Assembly: GCF_020297055.1 (NCBI RefSeq) | Contig: NZ_JAIXCQ010000001.1 | Span: 254,128-318,127 of the forward strand | Direction of reading: 5' to 3' | DNA: 64,000 nt | Source of the DNA: Isoptericola luteus | GTDB lineage: Bacteria > Actinomycetota > Actinomycetes > Actinomycetales > Cellulomonadaceae | Shown here: positions 22,255-30,884 of the stretch, in pieces | Layout: every line of letters starts with the position of its first letter | How positions within the stretch are numbered: the stretch's first letter is position 1 | Position numbers and translations under genes: made by a program | Notes under the pieces: model-generated | The model's input: the letters and a program-made list of their open reading frames with translations, nothing else | The model's database searches: none | What the model was told of the DNA's origin: nothing

Positions 22255-24354
22255 GTGACCGCTACATCCCGCCTGCCCCGCGTCCGCGCATCCGAACTCG
22301 TCGGGCGCGGCTGGCTGAACACCGGCGGTCGGGACTTGTCACTGGCCGATCTGAAGGGCCGTGTCGTTGTCATCGACTTCTGGACCTTCTGCTGCATCAA
22401 CTGCCTGCACGTGCTGGACGAGCTGCGCGAGCTGGAGGAGCGGCACCGCGACGAGCTGGTGATCGTCGGTGTCCACTCGCCCAAGTTCGCGCACGAGGCG
22501 GACCCGGTGGCGCTCGCGGCCGCCGTCGAGCGGTACGAGGTGCACCACCCCGTCCTCGACGACCCGGAGCTCGTCACCTGGGGCGCTTACACCGCGCGCG
22601 CCTGGCCGACGCTCGTCGTCGTCGACCCGGAGGGGTACGTCGTCGCGCAGATGGCGGGGGAGGGGCACGCGTCCGCGATCGAGGCGATCGTCGAGGAGCT
22701 GGTCGCCGAGCACGAGGCCAGGGGCACGCTGCACCGCGGCGACGGCCCGTACGTGCCGCCCGAGCCGACCGCGGGCACGCTGCGGTTCCCCGCCAAGGCC
22801 GTCACGCTGCCGGGCGGGAACCTGCTGGTCGCGGACGCCGGGCACCACTCGCTGGCCGAGCTCGCCCCCGACGGCGAGACGCTCGTGCGGCGCATCGGGT
22901 CCGGGGAGCGAGGCCTGGTCGACGGCGCGCCCGACGGCTCCGGCTCCTCGACGGCACGGTTCAGCGAGCCGAACGGCCTGTGCCTCGTGCCCGCCGGGCT
23001 GCGGGCGTCGCTCGGCTACGACGTCCTCGTCGCGGACACCGTGAACCACGCGCTGCGCGGCGTGCGCCTCGCCGACGGTGCGGTGACGACCGTGGCCGGC
23101 ACGGGCGAGCAGTTCATGGTCGGCGGCCAGGAGAACGTCGTGCGGGACATCGAGCCCGGTGCGCCCGGCGAGACCGGTCCGTTCGACGACGGCGCCTCGT
23201 ACGCCGCGCGCCGCGTCCGGCTGTCCTCGCCGTGGGACGTCGAGTGGTCCGGAGCGTTGGGTGCGTTCGTCGTCGCGATGGCGGGCAACCACACCCTGTG
23301 GTCGTTCGACCCCGTGGGCGGCAGGGTCCGGCTGCTGGCCGGGACGATGAACGAGGGCCTGGAGGACGGCCCCGGCGACGGCGCGTGGTTCGCCCAGCCG
23401 TCGGGCCTCGCTCCGGCGTCCGGCGCCGACGTGCCCGGTGGCCTGTGGCTCGCCGACGCGGAGACGTCGGCCCTGCGGCTCGTCACCCCCGACCTGTCAG
23501 GGTCACCTGCTGGTTCTGATGCTCCTGGTCCTGACAACTCAGAAGCCCGGGAGCTGTCAGGTTCTCGTGCAGGTTCTGATGGTCCTGGGCCTGACAGCTC
23601 GGCCGGGTCGGGCGGGGTGACCGTCACGACCGTCGTCGGGCAGGGGCTGTTCGACTTCGGCCACCGGGACGGCCCGGCCGCCGACGCGCTGCTGCAGCAC
23701 CCGCTCGGCGTCGCCGCCCTGCCGGACGGCAGCGTCGTCGTCGCCGACACGTACAACGGCGCGCTGCGCCGCTACGACCCCGCCACAGGTGAGGTCACGA
23801 CCGTCGCGACGGGCCTCGCCGAGCCCAGCGACGTCGTCGTGCAGGTCGCGGACGACGCGGGGTCGCCCGCCGTGCACCTCCTCGTCGTGGAGTCCGCCGC
23901 GCACCGGCTCACGCGGGTCGCGCTGCCGGCCGACCTCGCCGGCCGGGTGCTCGACGGGGGCGCGCACCGCGTCGCCCGGCCGGCCACCGAGGTCGCACCC
24001 GGCCCGCTGCGGCTCGACGTGCCGTTCGTGCCCGCGCCGGGGCAGAAGCTCGACGACCGCTGGGGCCCGTCCACCGAGCTGCGGGTCAGCGCCACCCCGC
24101 CCGAGCTGCTGCTCGACGGCGCCGGTGACGGCGTGGACCTGGTGCGCGACCTCGTGCTCAACCCCGAGATCTCCGAGGGCGTGCTGCACGTGACGGCGAA
24201 GGCGGCGTCGTGCGACGTCGTGCCGCTGGGCCCGGACGGCGAGCCCGACCCGGACGTCTTCCCCGCCTGCCACCTGGCGCAGCAGGACTGGGGCGTGCCG
24301 GTGCGGGTCACCCCGACGGGTGAGGCGGCGCTCAGCCTTCCCCTGCGCGGCTGA
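22255..24354 (+). CDS. Thioredoxin-domain NHL-repeat protein (5' end replaced by the element)
   Basis: A 699-residue protein. Residues 1-150 form a TlpA/thioredoxin-like domain with WTFCCINC as redox motif; the rest is a beta-propeller of NHL repeats (VTLPGGNLLVADAGHHSLAE and similar), like NHLRC2. It probably acts in redox or scaffold functions; no signal peptide is seen. The first 42 codons come from the mobile element and the rest from the host; the joint is at 22373-22382, inside VIDFW. A Ser/Gly/Pro-rich insert at about residues 415-450 is made of two 60-bp-spaced palindromic units. Confidence 0.88.
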   Translation: MTATSRLPRVRASELVGRGWLNTGGRDLSLADLKGRVVVIDFWTFCCINCLHVLDELRELEERHRDELVIVGVHSPKFAHEADPVALAAAVERYEVHHPVLDDPELVTWGAYTARAWPTLVVVDPEGYVVAQMAGEGHASAIEAIVEELVAEHEARGTLHRGDGPYVPPEPTAGTLRFPAKAVTLPGGNLLVADAGHHSLAELAPDGETLVRRIGSGERGLVDGAPDGSGSSTARFSEPNGLCLVPAGLRASLGYDVLVADTVNHALRGVRLADGAVTTVAGTGEQFMVGGQENVVRDIEPGAPGETGPFDDGASYAARRVRLSSPWDVEWSGALGAFVVAMAGNHTLWSFDPVGGRVRLLAGTMNEGLEDGPGDGAWFAQPSGLAPASGADVPGGLWLADAETSALRLVTPDLSGSPAGSDAPGPDNSEARELSGSRAGSDGPGPDSSAGSGGVTVTTVVGQGLFDFGHRDGPAADALLQHPLGVAALPDGSVVVADTYNGALRRYDPATGEVTTVATGLAEPSDVVVQVADDAGSPAVHLLVVESAAHRLTRVALPADLAGRVLDGGAHRVARPATEVAPGPLRLDVPFVPAPGQKLDDRWGPSTELRVSATPPELLLDGAGDGVDLVRDLVLNPEISEGVLHVTAKAASCDVVPLGPDGEPDPDVFPACHLAQQDWGVPVRVTPTGEAALSLPLRG
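22373..22382. other. attR core of the integrated element
   Basis: TCGACTTCTG, the same ten bases as at 9737-9746. Left of it is element sequence, right of it the body of the host gene. The distance between cores makes the element about 12.6 kb. Confidence 0.75.
23494..23597. repeat. Two palindrome-ended units inserted in the NHL gene
   Basis: Units of about 43 bases start at 23494 and 23554, exactly 60 apart. Each begins CTGTCAGG and ends CCTGACA, so the ends are inverted repeats. They are in frame and encode SGSPAGSDAPGPDNS and SGSRAGSDGPGPDSS, and are less GC-rich at codon position 3 than the rest of the gene. Confidence 0.65.
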
Positions 24355-24464
24355 GGCATCGGTCGGCTTTGATGAGAGGAGCCTCATCGGGGCCACACGG
24401 TCGGCTCATTCACGGCGCGGACGGTGGTGCGTGTCCACACCCGGACCGACACGGAGGTTTCATC

Positions 24465-25085
24465 ATGAGAACCACCACGTTTCGCGCCACCCGCACCGGG
24501 CGGCTGGCGGCACTTTCTCTTGCGACGCTGACGGCGGCGGGCCTCTCGGTCACGGCCACCGCCACGTCGGCCCAGGCGGCGACCCCCACGTGCCACGGGC
24601 TGCGCGCCACGATCGTCGGCACGAACGGTGCGAACGAGATCAACGGCACGTCGGGTCGTGACGTGATCGTCGCGCGCGGCGGCGACGACGAGATCGACGG
24701 CCGCGGTGGGCACGACGTGATCTGCGCGGGCGGCGGCGACGACGAGGTCGAGGGCGGTTCCGGCAACGACTGGATCCACGCCGGCAGCGGCCACGACGAG
24801 GTCGAGGGCGAGCGCGGCAACGACCGCCTCTACGGTGGTACCGGCAAGGACGACCTGGAGGGCGACTCCGGCCGTGACAGCATCAGCGGCGGGAGCGGCA
24901 ACGACCACATCGAGGGCGGTTCAGGGCGAGACCGGCTCCACGGCGGTTCCGGGCGCGACCTCGTCGAGGGCGAGGGCGGCCGCGACCGCGTCAGCGGCGG
25001 CTCGGGCCAGGACGTCGTGCGCCAGGGCAGCGCCTCCGAGCGGGTCGAGGACCGCTGGGAGGACAGGTACGGCCACGATGACTGA
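24465..25085 (+). CDS. Secreted RTX (haemolysin-type) calcium-binding repeat protein
   Basis: A 206-residue exported protein. The signal peptide ends near AATSAQA-A (about residue 39), after which nearly the whole protein is a run of nonapeptide repeats of the GGxGxDxUx type (for example GGSGNDWIH, GGTGKDDLE). Such repeats bind Ca2+ and fold as a parallel beta-roll outside the cell. No enzyme or type-I secretion signal domain is visible. A GGAGG site precedes the ATG. The role is unknown; it could be a surface or matrix protein. Confidence 0.85.
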   Translation: MRTTTFRATRTGRLAALSLATLTAAGLSVTATATSAQAATPTCHGLRATIVGTNGANEINGTSGRDVIVARGGDDEIDGRGGHDVICAGGGDDEVEGGSGNDWIHAGSGHDEVEGERGNDRLYGGTGKDDLEGDSGRDSISGGSGNDHIEGGSGRDRLHGGSGRDLVEGEGGRDRVSGGSGQDVVRQGSASERVEDRWEDRYGHDD

Positions 25086-25110
25086 CCGCACCGGTGACTA
25101 GGGTGTCCAC

Positions 25111-25968
25111 GTGATCTCACCGCACGTGCTCGTGGCCGGTCCCGCCTCGTGGAACCGGGTCGTCCACGTGGACACCCTGCCGGAGCCGACGCCGCACACG
25201 ACGTTCGCCCGTGACAGTTACGACGTCGTGGGCGGCACGTCGGCCGGCAAGGCGCTCAACCTGTCACGGCTCGGGCGCACCGTCGTGCTGCGCACGGTGC
25301 TCGGGGACGACGACGAGGGCCGCCGGGTGCGCGAGGCGCTCGCCGGCGGGGGCGTCGGGCTGATCGTGGAGCCGTCGCCCGACGGGCGCACCGAGAGCCA
25401 CCTCAACCTCATGGACGGGGACGGCGGGCGGCTCTCCGTGTACCTGCGCGCGCCGGGGGCCGTTCCGGCGTCGGGTCCGGGCTGGGCCGCGACGCTCGCC
25501 GCGCTGGACGACGCCGAGGCCGTCGTCGTGGACCTGGCGCTGCCCGCGCTGCCCGTGCTCACGGCAGCGTTCGAACGGGGCCGCGATGTCTGGGTGGACC
25601 TGCACGACTACGACGGCTCCGCCGACTTCCACCGCCCGTGGGTCGAGGCGGGGTCGCACCTCTTCCTGAGCTCCGACCGGCTGGCCGACCACCGTGCGTT
25701 CATGGCCGCGCGGCTCGACGCCGGGGCGCGGCTCGTCGTGTGCACGCACGGGGCGCGGGGGGCCACCGCCCTGGACGCGGACGGCTTCGTCGACGTGCCC
25801 GCGGTGGCCGTGCCCGACGTCGTCGACACGAACGGCGCGGGCGACGGGTTCTTTGCCGCGTTCCTCGACGCCCACTTGAGCGGCGCGGGCGTCGGGGCCG
25901 CGATGCGGGCCGCGGCCGCGCACGCGGCCGACGTCGTGCGGGGCCGGGGCCTGGCGCCCGGCGCCTGA
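25111..25968 (+). CDS. PfkB-family carbohydrate kinase
   Basis: A 285-residue ribokinase-fold kinase. The N-terminal GGTSAGKALNLSRLG and C-terminal DTNGAGDGFFAAF (catalytic Asp and anion hole) are intact. It would phosphorylate a sugar or nucleoside with ATP; the substrate cannot be called. GTG 25111 follows TAGGGT (25099-25104) by six bases, a leaderless start. It is transcribed alone, converging on the two-component system. Confidence 0.9.
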   Translation: MISPHVLVAGPASWNRVVHVDTLPEPTPHTTFARDSYDVVGGTSAGKALNLSRLGRTVVLRTVLGDDDEGRRVREALAGGGVGLIVEPSPDGRTESHLNLMDGDGGRLSVYLRAPGAVPASGPGWAATLAALDDAEAVVVDLALPALPVLTAAFERGRDVWVDLHDYDGSADFHRPWVEAGSHLFLSSDRLADHRAFMAARLDAGARLVVCTHGARGATALDADGFVDVPAVAVPDVVDTNGAGDGFFAAFLDAHLSGAGVGAAMRAAAAHAADVVRGRGLAPGA

Positions 25969-26003
25969 CGCCCGACCGCTGGCACCGAGGCGCCCGGCCG
26001 CCG

Positions 26004-26693
26004 TCAGACCAGGCCCGCGTCGCGCGCGACGACGGCCGCCTGCATGCGCGACGTCACGGCCAGCTTCGCCAGCACCCGCGAGACGTGCGTCTTCGCGGTG
26101 GCCTCGGTGATCACCAGCTCGGCGGCGATGCCCTGGTTGGACAGCCCGCGCCCGAGCGCCGCGAGCACGTCCGTCTCGCGCGGCGTGAGGCCGGCGAGGC
26201 GGGGGTCGGGCGCCGGCCGACCGTCGCCACCGGGAGTCCCGGCGGCGGGCACCGGCCCACCGGCGTAGCCCGCGAGCACGCGCCGGGTCACCTCCGGCGC
26301 GAGGACCCCGTCTCCGCGGGCCACCCGGCGCACGGCGTCGAGCAGGGCCGCGGGCTCGGCCGACTTCAGCAGGAACCCGGCGGCCCCCGCCCGCAGGGCG
26401 CCGTCGACGTACTCGTCGAGGTCGAAGGTGGTGAGCACGAGCACTTCCGCCAGCCCCTCGGCGCGGATGGCACGGGTCGCGTCGATCCCGTCCACGCCGG
26501 GCATGCGCAGGTCCATGAGGACGACGTCCGGCCGCAGCGACCGGGCGTTCGCCACGGCGGACGTCCCGTCGGCGGCCTCGCCCACCACGTCGACGTCGTC
26601 CGCCGCGTCGAGCAGCAGCCGCAGCCCGGCGCGGATGGCTGCGTGGTCGTCGGCGATCAGCACCCGCACCGGCGTGCGGCCGGTGGCCGTCAT
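26004..26693 (-). CDS. NarL/LuxR-family response regulator
   Basis: A 229-residue regulator. The receiver domain (about residues 8-125) has the phosphorylated Asp in VVLMDLRMPGVDG and the conserved Lys in LLKSAEP; the C-terminal LuxR helix-turn-helix reads LTPRETDVLAALGRGLSNQG. It is the partner of the histidine kinase upstream (ATGA overlap). Target genes are not evident; the adjacent GAP-family gene is a possibility. Confidence 0.94.
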   Translation of the reverse strand: MTATGRTPVRVLIADDHAAIRAGLRLLLDAADDVDVVGEAADGTSAVANARSLRPDVVLMDLRMPGVDGIDATRAIRAEGLAEVLVLTTFDLDEYVDGALRAGAAGFLLKSAEPAALLDAVRRVARGDGVLAPEVTRRVLAGYAGGPVPAAGTPGGDGRPAPDPRLAGLTPRETDVLAALGRGLSNQGIAAELVITEATAKTHVSRVLAKLAVTSRMQAAVVARDAGLV

Positions 26694-27973
26694 GGCCGGA
26701 CCTCCGGCACCGGGACGTGGGCGCGCACGACCCAGCCGTCGTCGTCGAGCCCCGCCTCCAGGCTCCCGCCGAGGCCTTCGGCCCGCTCGCGCATGGTGAC
26801 CATCCCCGTGCCCGCGCTGAGAGCGGGCTCCGCCAGGGGCACCCGGGCCCCGGAGGGCGACGCGTTGCGGACCTCCAGCAGGACGCCGGTGCCGGCTCGC
26901 GCGAGCCGCACGTGGACCGGTGCGCCTGGTGCGTGCTTGCGGGCGTTGGTCAGGGCCTCCTGCGCGATGCGGTGCAGGGCCTGGCCCGCTGCCGCCGGCA
27001 GGGCGGTCTTGGCCATGTCGTCCGGGTCGTCGACCGTGACGTCCACGCCGGCGTCGCGCGCGGCCCCGACGAGGTCGTCGAGCCGGTCCAGCCGTCCGGG
27101 GGCGGTCAGGGGGTCGCGCGGCGCGTCCGCGCGCAGCAGCTCGATCATCGAGCGCATCTCCGACAGGGAGGCGACGGCGCTCTGGCGCACCTGCGTGAGG
27201 GCGGCCCGGTCCCGCTCGGTGTCCGGCGGGCTCGACAGCACCGCGCCGGAGTGGATCGCGATCGTGGACAGGTGCGAGGCGATGACGTCGTGCAGGTCGC
27301 GGGCCATGGCCGCGCGCTCCGCCTGCACGGCTTCGTGGCGCTCGGCGGCGCCGAGCCGCACCAGGTCTGCCGCCCGTTCCCGCTCGAGCTGCGCGGCCAG
27401 TGCCGCGGAGTCGGCACGATCCCGCTCGAGCGCGGCGAGCTCGGACTTCTGCCGCACGTTCGTCGCCCACCACATCGGCACCAGGAGGACCGCACCGATG
27501 TTCAGGCCCGTGTACACGAAGGCGCGCACGTCCCGCTCCACCTCGCCCGCGACGACCGCGACACCCACCGTGACCGCGAGCATCGTGACCCACAGCCACC
27601 GGCGCGCCGTCGGGCGGGTCCACATCGCCGCCGCGTACAGCAGGTCCCAGAACACGAGCAGGACCGCCAGGCTGCCGCCCCAGGTGATGTCGACCGCGGT
27701 GACGGCGACCCCGCCCGCGAGCGCGGTGAGGGGGTGGGTCCGCTTGGCGAGCGTCAGGGCGCACCCGAGGGCCAGCAGCGCGACGCGCCACCACGGTTGC
27801 GGCGTCACGCTGCCCAGCACGCCACCGGAGAACAGGTCCACCAGGCCGACCTCGAGGAAGAGCAGGCCGAGGAGGAACAGCATGACCGCGGTCGTCACGT
27901 CGCCGCGGCGGTCGTCGCCGCCCCAGGTCTCCAGCAGCGTGCGCAGCCGGCGCTCGGCGGTGTCCACACTCAC
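26690..27973 (-). CDS. Sensor histidine kinase, HisKA_3 type
   Basis: A 427-residue membrane sensor. About five transmembrane helices in the first 170 residues and a coiled-coil linker precede the HisKA_3 domain, with the phospho-acceptor His in MARDLHDVIASHLSTIA, then an HATPase domain (HRIAQEALTNARKHA and GTGMVTMRERAEGLGG). There is no large extracellular domain, so the signal is probably membrane- or envelope-related. GTG 27973 is chosen because longer starts overlap low-quality sequence. It is coupled to the response regulator. Confidence 0.92.
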   Translation of the reverse strand: MSVDTAERRLRTLLETWGGDDRRGDVTTAVMLFLLGLLFLEVGLVDLFSGGVLGSVTPQPWWRVALLALGCALTLAKRTHPLTALAGGVAVTAVDITWGGSLAVLLVFWDLLYAAAMWTRPTARRWLWVTMLAVTVGVAVVAGEVERDVRAFVYTGLNIGAVLLVPMWWATNVRQKSELAALERDRADSAALAAQLERERAADLVRLGAAERHEAVQAERAAMARDLHDVIASHLSTIAIHSGAVLSSPPDTERDRAALTQVRQSAVASLSEMRSMIELLRADAPRDPLTAPGRLDRLDDLVGAARDAGVDVTVDDPDDMAKTALPAAAGQALHRIAQEALTNARKHAPGAPVHVRLARAGTGVLLEVRNASPSGARVPLAEPALSAGTGMVTMRERAEGLGGSLEAGLDDDGWVVRAHVPVPEVRP

Positions 27974-28111
27974 CGTGCCATCCCAGCACAGGTGGCCGGC
28001 CGGCGGATCGCCCGAAGGGTGTACGACGCGCCGGGGCCCGGCACGACGGCGCCGGAGGATCACTCGTTCGGCCGACGACGGCGCCCGCGGCGCGCCGCGA
28101 GGATCGTCGGC

Positions 28112-28990
28112 ATGGAAATCCTGGACCTCGGTGGCATCGAGGGTGCCGGGCTCGGCGCCATGGCCGGAGTGCTCGTGGTGCTCGCGCTCGTGGACTCGAC
28201 CAGCTTCGGCACCCTGCTCATCCCCGTGTGGCTGCTCATGGCGCCCGGCAGGCTCCGGCCGGCACGGCTGCTCGCGTACCTGGGCACCGTCGCGGGCTTC
28301 TACCTCGCCGTGGGCATCGCGGTCATGCTCGGGGCGGGCGCGCTGCTCGCGCTGTACGGGGACGTCCTCGAGTCCCGGCCCGTCATGATCCTGCAGCTCC
28401 TGCTGGGCATCGGCCTGTTCGCGATCAGCTGGCGCTTCGACGGCAAGAAGGCCGAGGCCCGCGCCGAGCGGCGCGGCGGTCGCCCCGGGCGCCTCGTCCG
28501 CTGGCGGGCGCGGGCGATGGGGGTGGAGGCGGTCGCCGCCGGCACCGCTGGCACCGCCGGAGCGGAGCTCGCCGTGGGGGGTTCGCTCCCGGCGCCGACG
28601 ACGGCGTCCGCGCCCACCGGCTCCGCGCCCACGGCCTCCGTGGCCGCGCGGCCCTCCTTGCTCCCGCTGCTGGGGCTGGCGCTCGGCGCGGTCGCGCTGG
28701 AGGTGGGCACGATGCTGCCGTACCTGGCGGCGATCGGTCTGATCACGACGTCGGACCTGCCGACCCTCACCGGGGTGGGCGTGCTCGCGGTCTACTGCGT
28801 GGTCATGGTGCTCCCGGCGCTGCTCCTGCTCGGTGGGCGGCTGCTGGCCGCGCGGTTCGTCGATCCGCTGCTCCGCAGGCTGGAGAGGTGGCTGACCAAG
28901 AACGCCGCGGACATGACGGGGTGGGTGCTCGGCATCCTCGGCGTGCTGCTGGCCCTGGGTGCGATGGGCAACCTGGGCTGGACGGGCTGA
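28112..28990 (+). CDS. GAP-family (Sap-like) polytopic membrane protein
   Basis: A 292-residue membrane protein with six helices in two blocks of three, separated by an Ala/Gly/Arg-rich cytoplasmic loop (about residues 110-185). This is the layout of the GAP/LysE-related family that includes mycobacterial Sap, which helps export glycolipids. The start at 28112 fits the first helix; it is divergent from the histidine kinase gene with about 140 bases between. The substrate is unknown. Confidence 0.75.
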   Translation: MEILDLGGIEGAGLGAMAGVLVVLALVDSTSFGTLLIPVWLLMAPGRLRPARLLAYLGTVAGFYLAVGIAVMLGAGALLALYGDVLESRPVMILQLLLGIGLFAISWRFDGKKAEARAERRGGRPGRLVRWRARAMGVEAVAAGTAGTAGAELAVGGSLPAPTTASAPTGSAPTASVAARPSLLPLLGLALGAVALEVGTMLPYLAAIGLITTSDLPTLTGVGVLAVYCVVMVLPALLLLGGRLLAARFVDPLLRRLERWLTKNAADMTGWVLGILGVLLALGAMGNLGWTG

Positions 28991-29025
28991 CGGCGGAGGC
29001 CGGGCGTCGGCGCGGGCGCCGCGCG

Positions 29026-30045
29026 TCAGCGAGGCGGGTCGAGCTCATCGAGCTCGTCGAGCTCGTCGAGCAGTCGTGCCAGGTTGGCGCGCGCGAGTCC
29101 CGACTGCCACTCGGCCTGGTCCGGTGGGTAGCCGCGGGGCACCACCTCGACGACGAGCAGGCACGCGAAGTAGGCGCGGTACAGCCGCAGGCGGGTCCAG
29201 GCCTCGCGGTCGCCCGAGCCGGGGGTGCCGTCGCCGAGACCCGTCTCGCGACCGGCCTCCCGGTACCCGGCCAGCAGGTCGGGATCGACGGCACCCGTGC
29301 TGAACTGGTCGGCGCCGACGAGCTCGAACAGCGGGTCGCCCCACAGCGCGCGCTCGGCGTCGAGCACCCCCGTGACGCGCTGCGTGCCAGGGTCGAGCAG
29401 GAGGTTGCCTGCCCACAGGTCCGCGTGCACGAGCCGTGGCGTCGTGACGGTGGCGAGGACGTCGCGGTGTGCGGCCACGGCCGCGGTCAGCCGGGCCGCG
29501 GGCAGGTCCACCGCCCAGCGGGCGGCGTCGTCGAGCACCGCCGCCACCATCGCGGCGAACGCGTCGGGCCAGGTGTCCCGCGCCAGCCCGGACCCGGGGG
29601 CGGGGTACCCGTACCGCCCGGCGACCGGCAGGGAGTGCAGCCGGGCCATGAACGCCCCGAGCGAGCGTCGGGCGCGGGTGGTGCCGACCTGGTCCAGGTC
29701 GAGCTCGCTCCACAGATCGCCGTCGAGGAACGTCGTGACCATCGCGTCACCGGCGACGTGGCGCCGGGTCGCGTCGTGCAGCAGCACCCGCGGCAGCGGC
29801 AGGCCCGCAGCGTGCGCGAGGCGGTTCACCTCGACCTCCGTGCCGAGCAGGCCGCGCTCGTAGCGCAGCAGGCGGGCCTGGTCGGCGCCCGTCACCTTGA
29901 CCACGACGCGGCGGCCGTCGACCAGGTCTGCCCGCAGCACGCTCGCGAACAGCCCGCCCGCCAGCGGGGCGACCTCCCGCACGGCGCCGAGCGGGTCGAG
30001 GACCGCCGCCACCTGGGCGTCGCTGACCGGTGTCTTGGTGAGCAT
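29026..30045 (-). CDS. Aminoglycoside phosphotransferase-like kinase
   Basis: A 339-residue APH/fructosamine-kinase-fold protein. The catalytic loop LVHADLWAGNLLLD and metal motif GVLDAERALWGDPLFEL are intact, and VVVKVTG is the nucleotide-binding Lys region. Many members phosphorylate sugars or small metabolites rather than antibiotics. The C-terminus is a short acidic repeat (LLDELDELDELD) from a 9-bp DNA repeat. TACGCT lies seven bases before the ATG, suggesting leaderless expression. Confidence 0.87.
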   Translation of the reverse strand: MLTKTPVSDAQVAAVLDPLGAVREVAPLAGGLFASVLRADLVDGRRVVVKVTGADQARLLRYERGLLGTEVEVNRLAHAAGLPLPRVLLHDATRRHVAGDAMVTTFLDGDLWSELDLDQVGTTRARRSLGAFMARLHSLPVAGRYGYPAPGSGLARDTWPDAFAAMVAAVLDDAARWAVDLPAARLTAAVAAHRDVLATVTTPRLVHADLWAGNLLLDPGTQRVTGVLDAERALWGDPLFELVGADQFSTGAVDPDLLAGYREAGRETGLGDGTPGSGDREAWTRLRLYRAYFACLLVVEVVPRGYPPDQAEWQSGLARANLARLLDELDELDELDPPR

Positions 30046-30116
30046 GCGCGCGAGCGTAGCGGCCGGTTCCGACCGGGCCGCTACGTCGCTGCGTCGCAGG
30101 GGGGCGTCCGGCGAGC

Positions 30117-30884
30117 TCAGCGAACCCGCCGGCGGTAGCGCGCGACCGCGAGCCCGTAGGCGACGGCGAGGATGCCGACGAGCCACGCGAGGGCGACCCA
30201 GATGTCCGCGCCGACGGGCTGCTGGGCGAACAGGGCCCGGACGGTGTCCACGATCGACGTCACGGGCTGGTTCTCCGCGAACCAGGCGACCGGGCCCGGC
30301 ATCGTCTCGGTGGGCACGAAGGCCGAGCTGACGAACGGCAGGAAGATCAGCGGGTAGCTGAAGGCGCTCGCGCCGTCGACGGTCTTCGCGGAGAGCCCGG
30401 CGATCACGGCCAGCCAGGTCAGTGCGGACGTGAACAGGACCAGGATGCCGGCGACCCCGAGCCAGGCGCCCACGGACGCCCCGGTACGGAACCCGATGAG
30501 CAGCGCGACGCCGATGACGATCGCGACCGACACGATGGTGGCGAGCACCGACGTGAGCACGTGGGCCCACAGCACGCTCGAGCGCGCGATCGGCATGGAC
30601 TGGAACCGGTCGACGATCCCGCCCTGCAGGTCGAGGAACAACCGGTAGGACGTGTACGCGACGCCGGACGCGATCGTGATGAGCAGGATGCCGGGAAGCA
30701 TGTAGTCCACGTAGGACTCTCCGGAGCCGGTGTCGATCGCGCCGCCGAGCACGTAGACGAACAGCAGCATCAGGGCGACGGGCGTGACGGCGGTGGTGAT
30801 GATGGTGTCGGGGCTGCGCAGGACGTGACGCAGGGAGCGGCCCGTGAGGGCGCTGGTGTCGGCGAGGGCGGCGGTGCTCATCAT
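30117..30884 (-). CDS. ABC-2 type permease, daunorubicin-resistance-like
   Basis: A 255-residue membrane protein with six helices. It has the ABC-2 pattern (GGIVDRFQSMPIARSSVLWAH after helix 2 and SSAFVPTETMPGPVAWFAENQP before the last helix). It is coupled to the ATPase gene by ATGA at 30881-30884. ATG 30884 and the adjacent ATG 30881 are both possible starts. Together they form an exporter of unknown substrate, in an operon with a DUF4097 protein and a small regulator. Confidence 0.92.
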   Translation of the reverse strand: MMSTAALADTSALTGRSLRHVLRSPDTIITTAVTPVALMLLFVYVLGGAIDTGSGESYVDYMLPGILLITIASGVAYTSYRLFLDLQGGIVDRFQSMPIARSSVLWAHVLTSVLATIVSVAIVIGVALLIGFRTGASVGAWLGVAGILVLFTSALTWLAVIAGLSAKTVDGASAFSYPLIFLPFVSSAFVPTETMPGPVAWFAENQPVTSIVDTVRALFAQQPVGADIWVALAWLVGILAVAYGLAVARYRRRVR

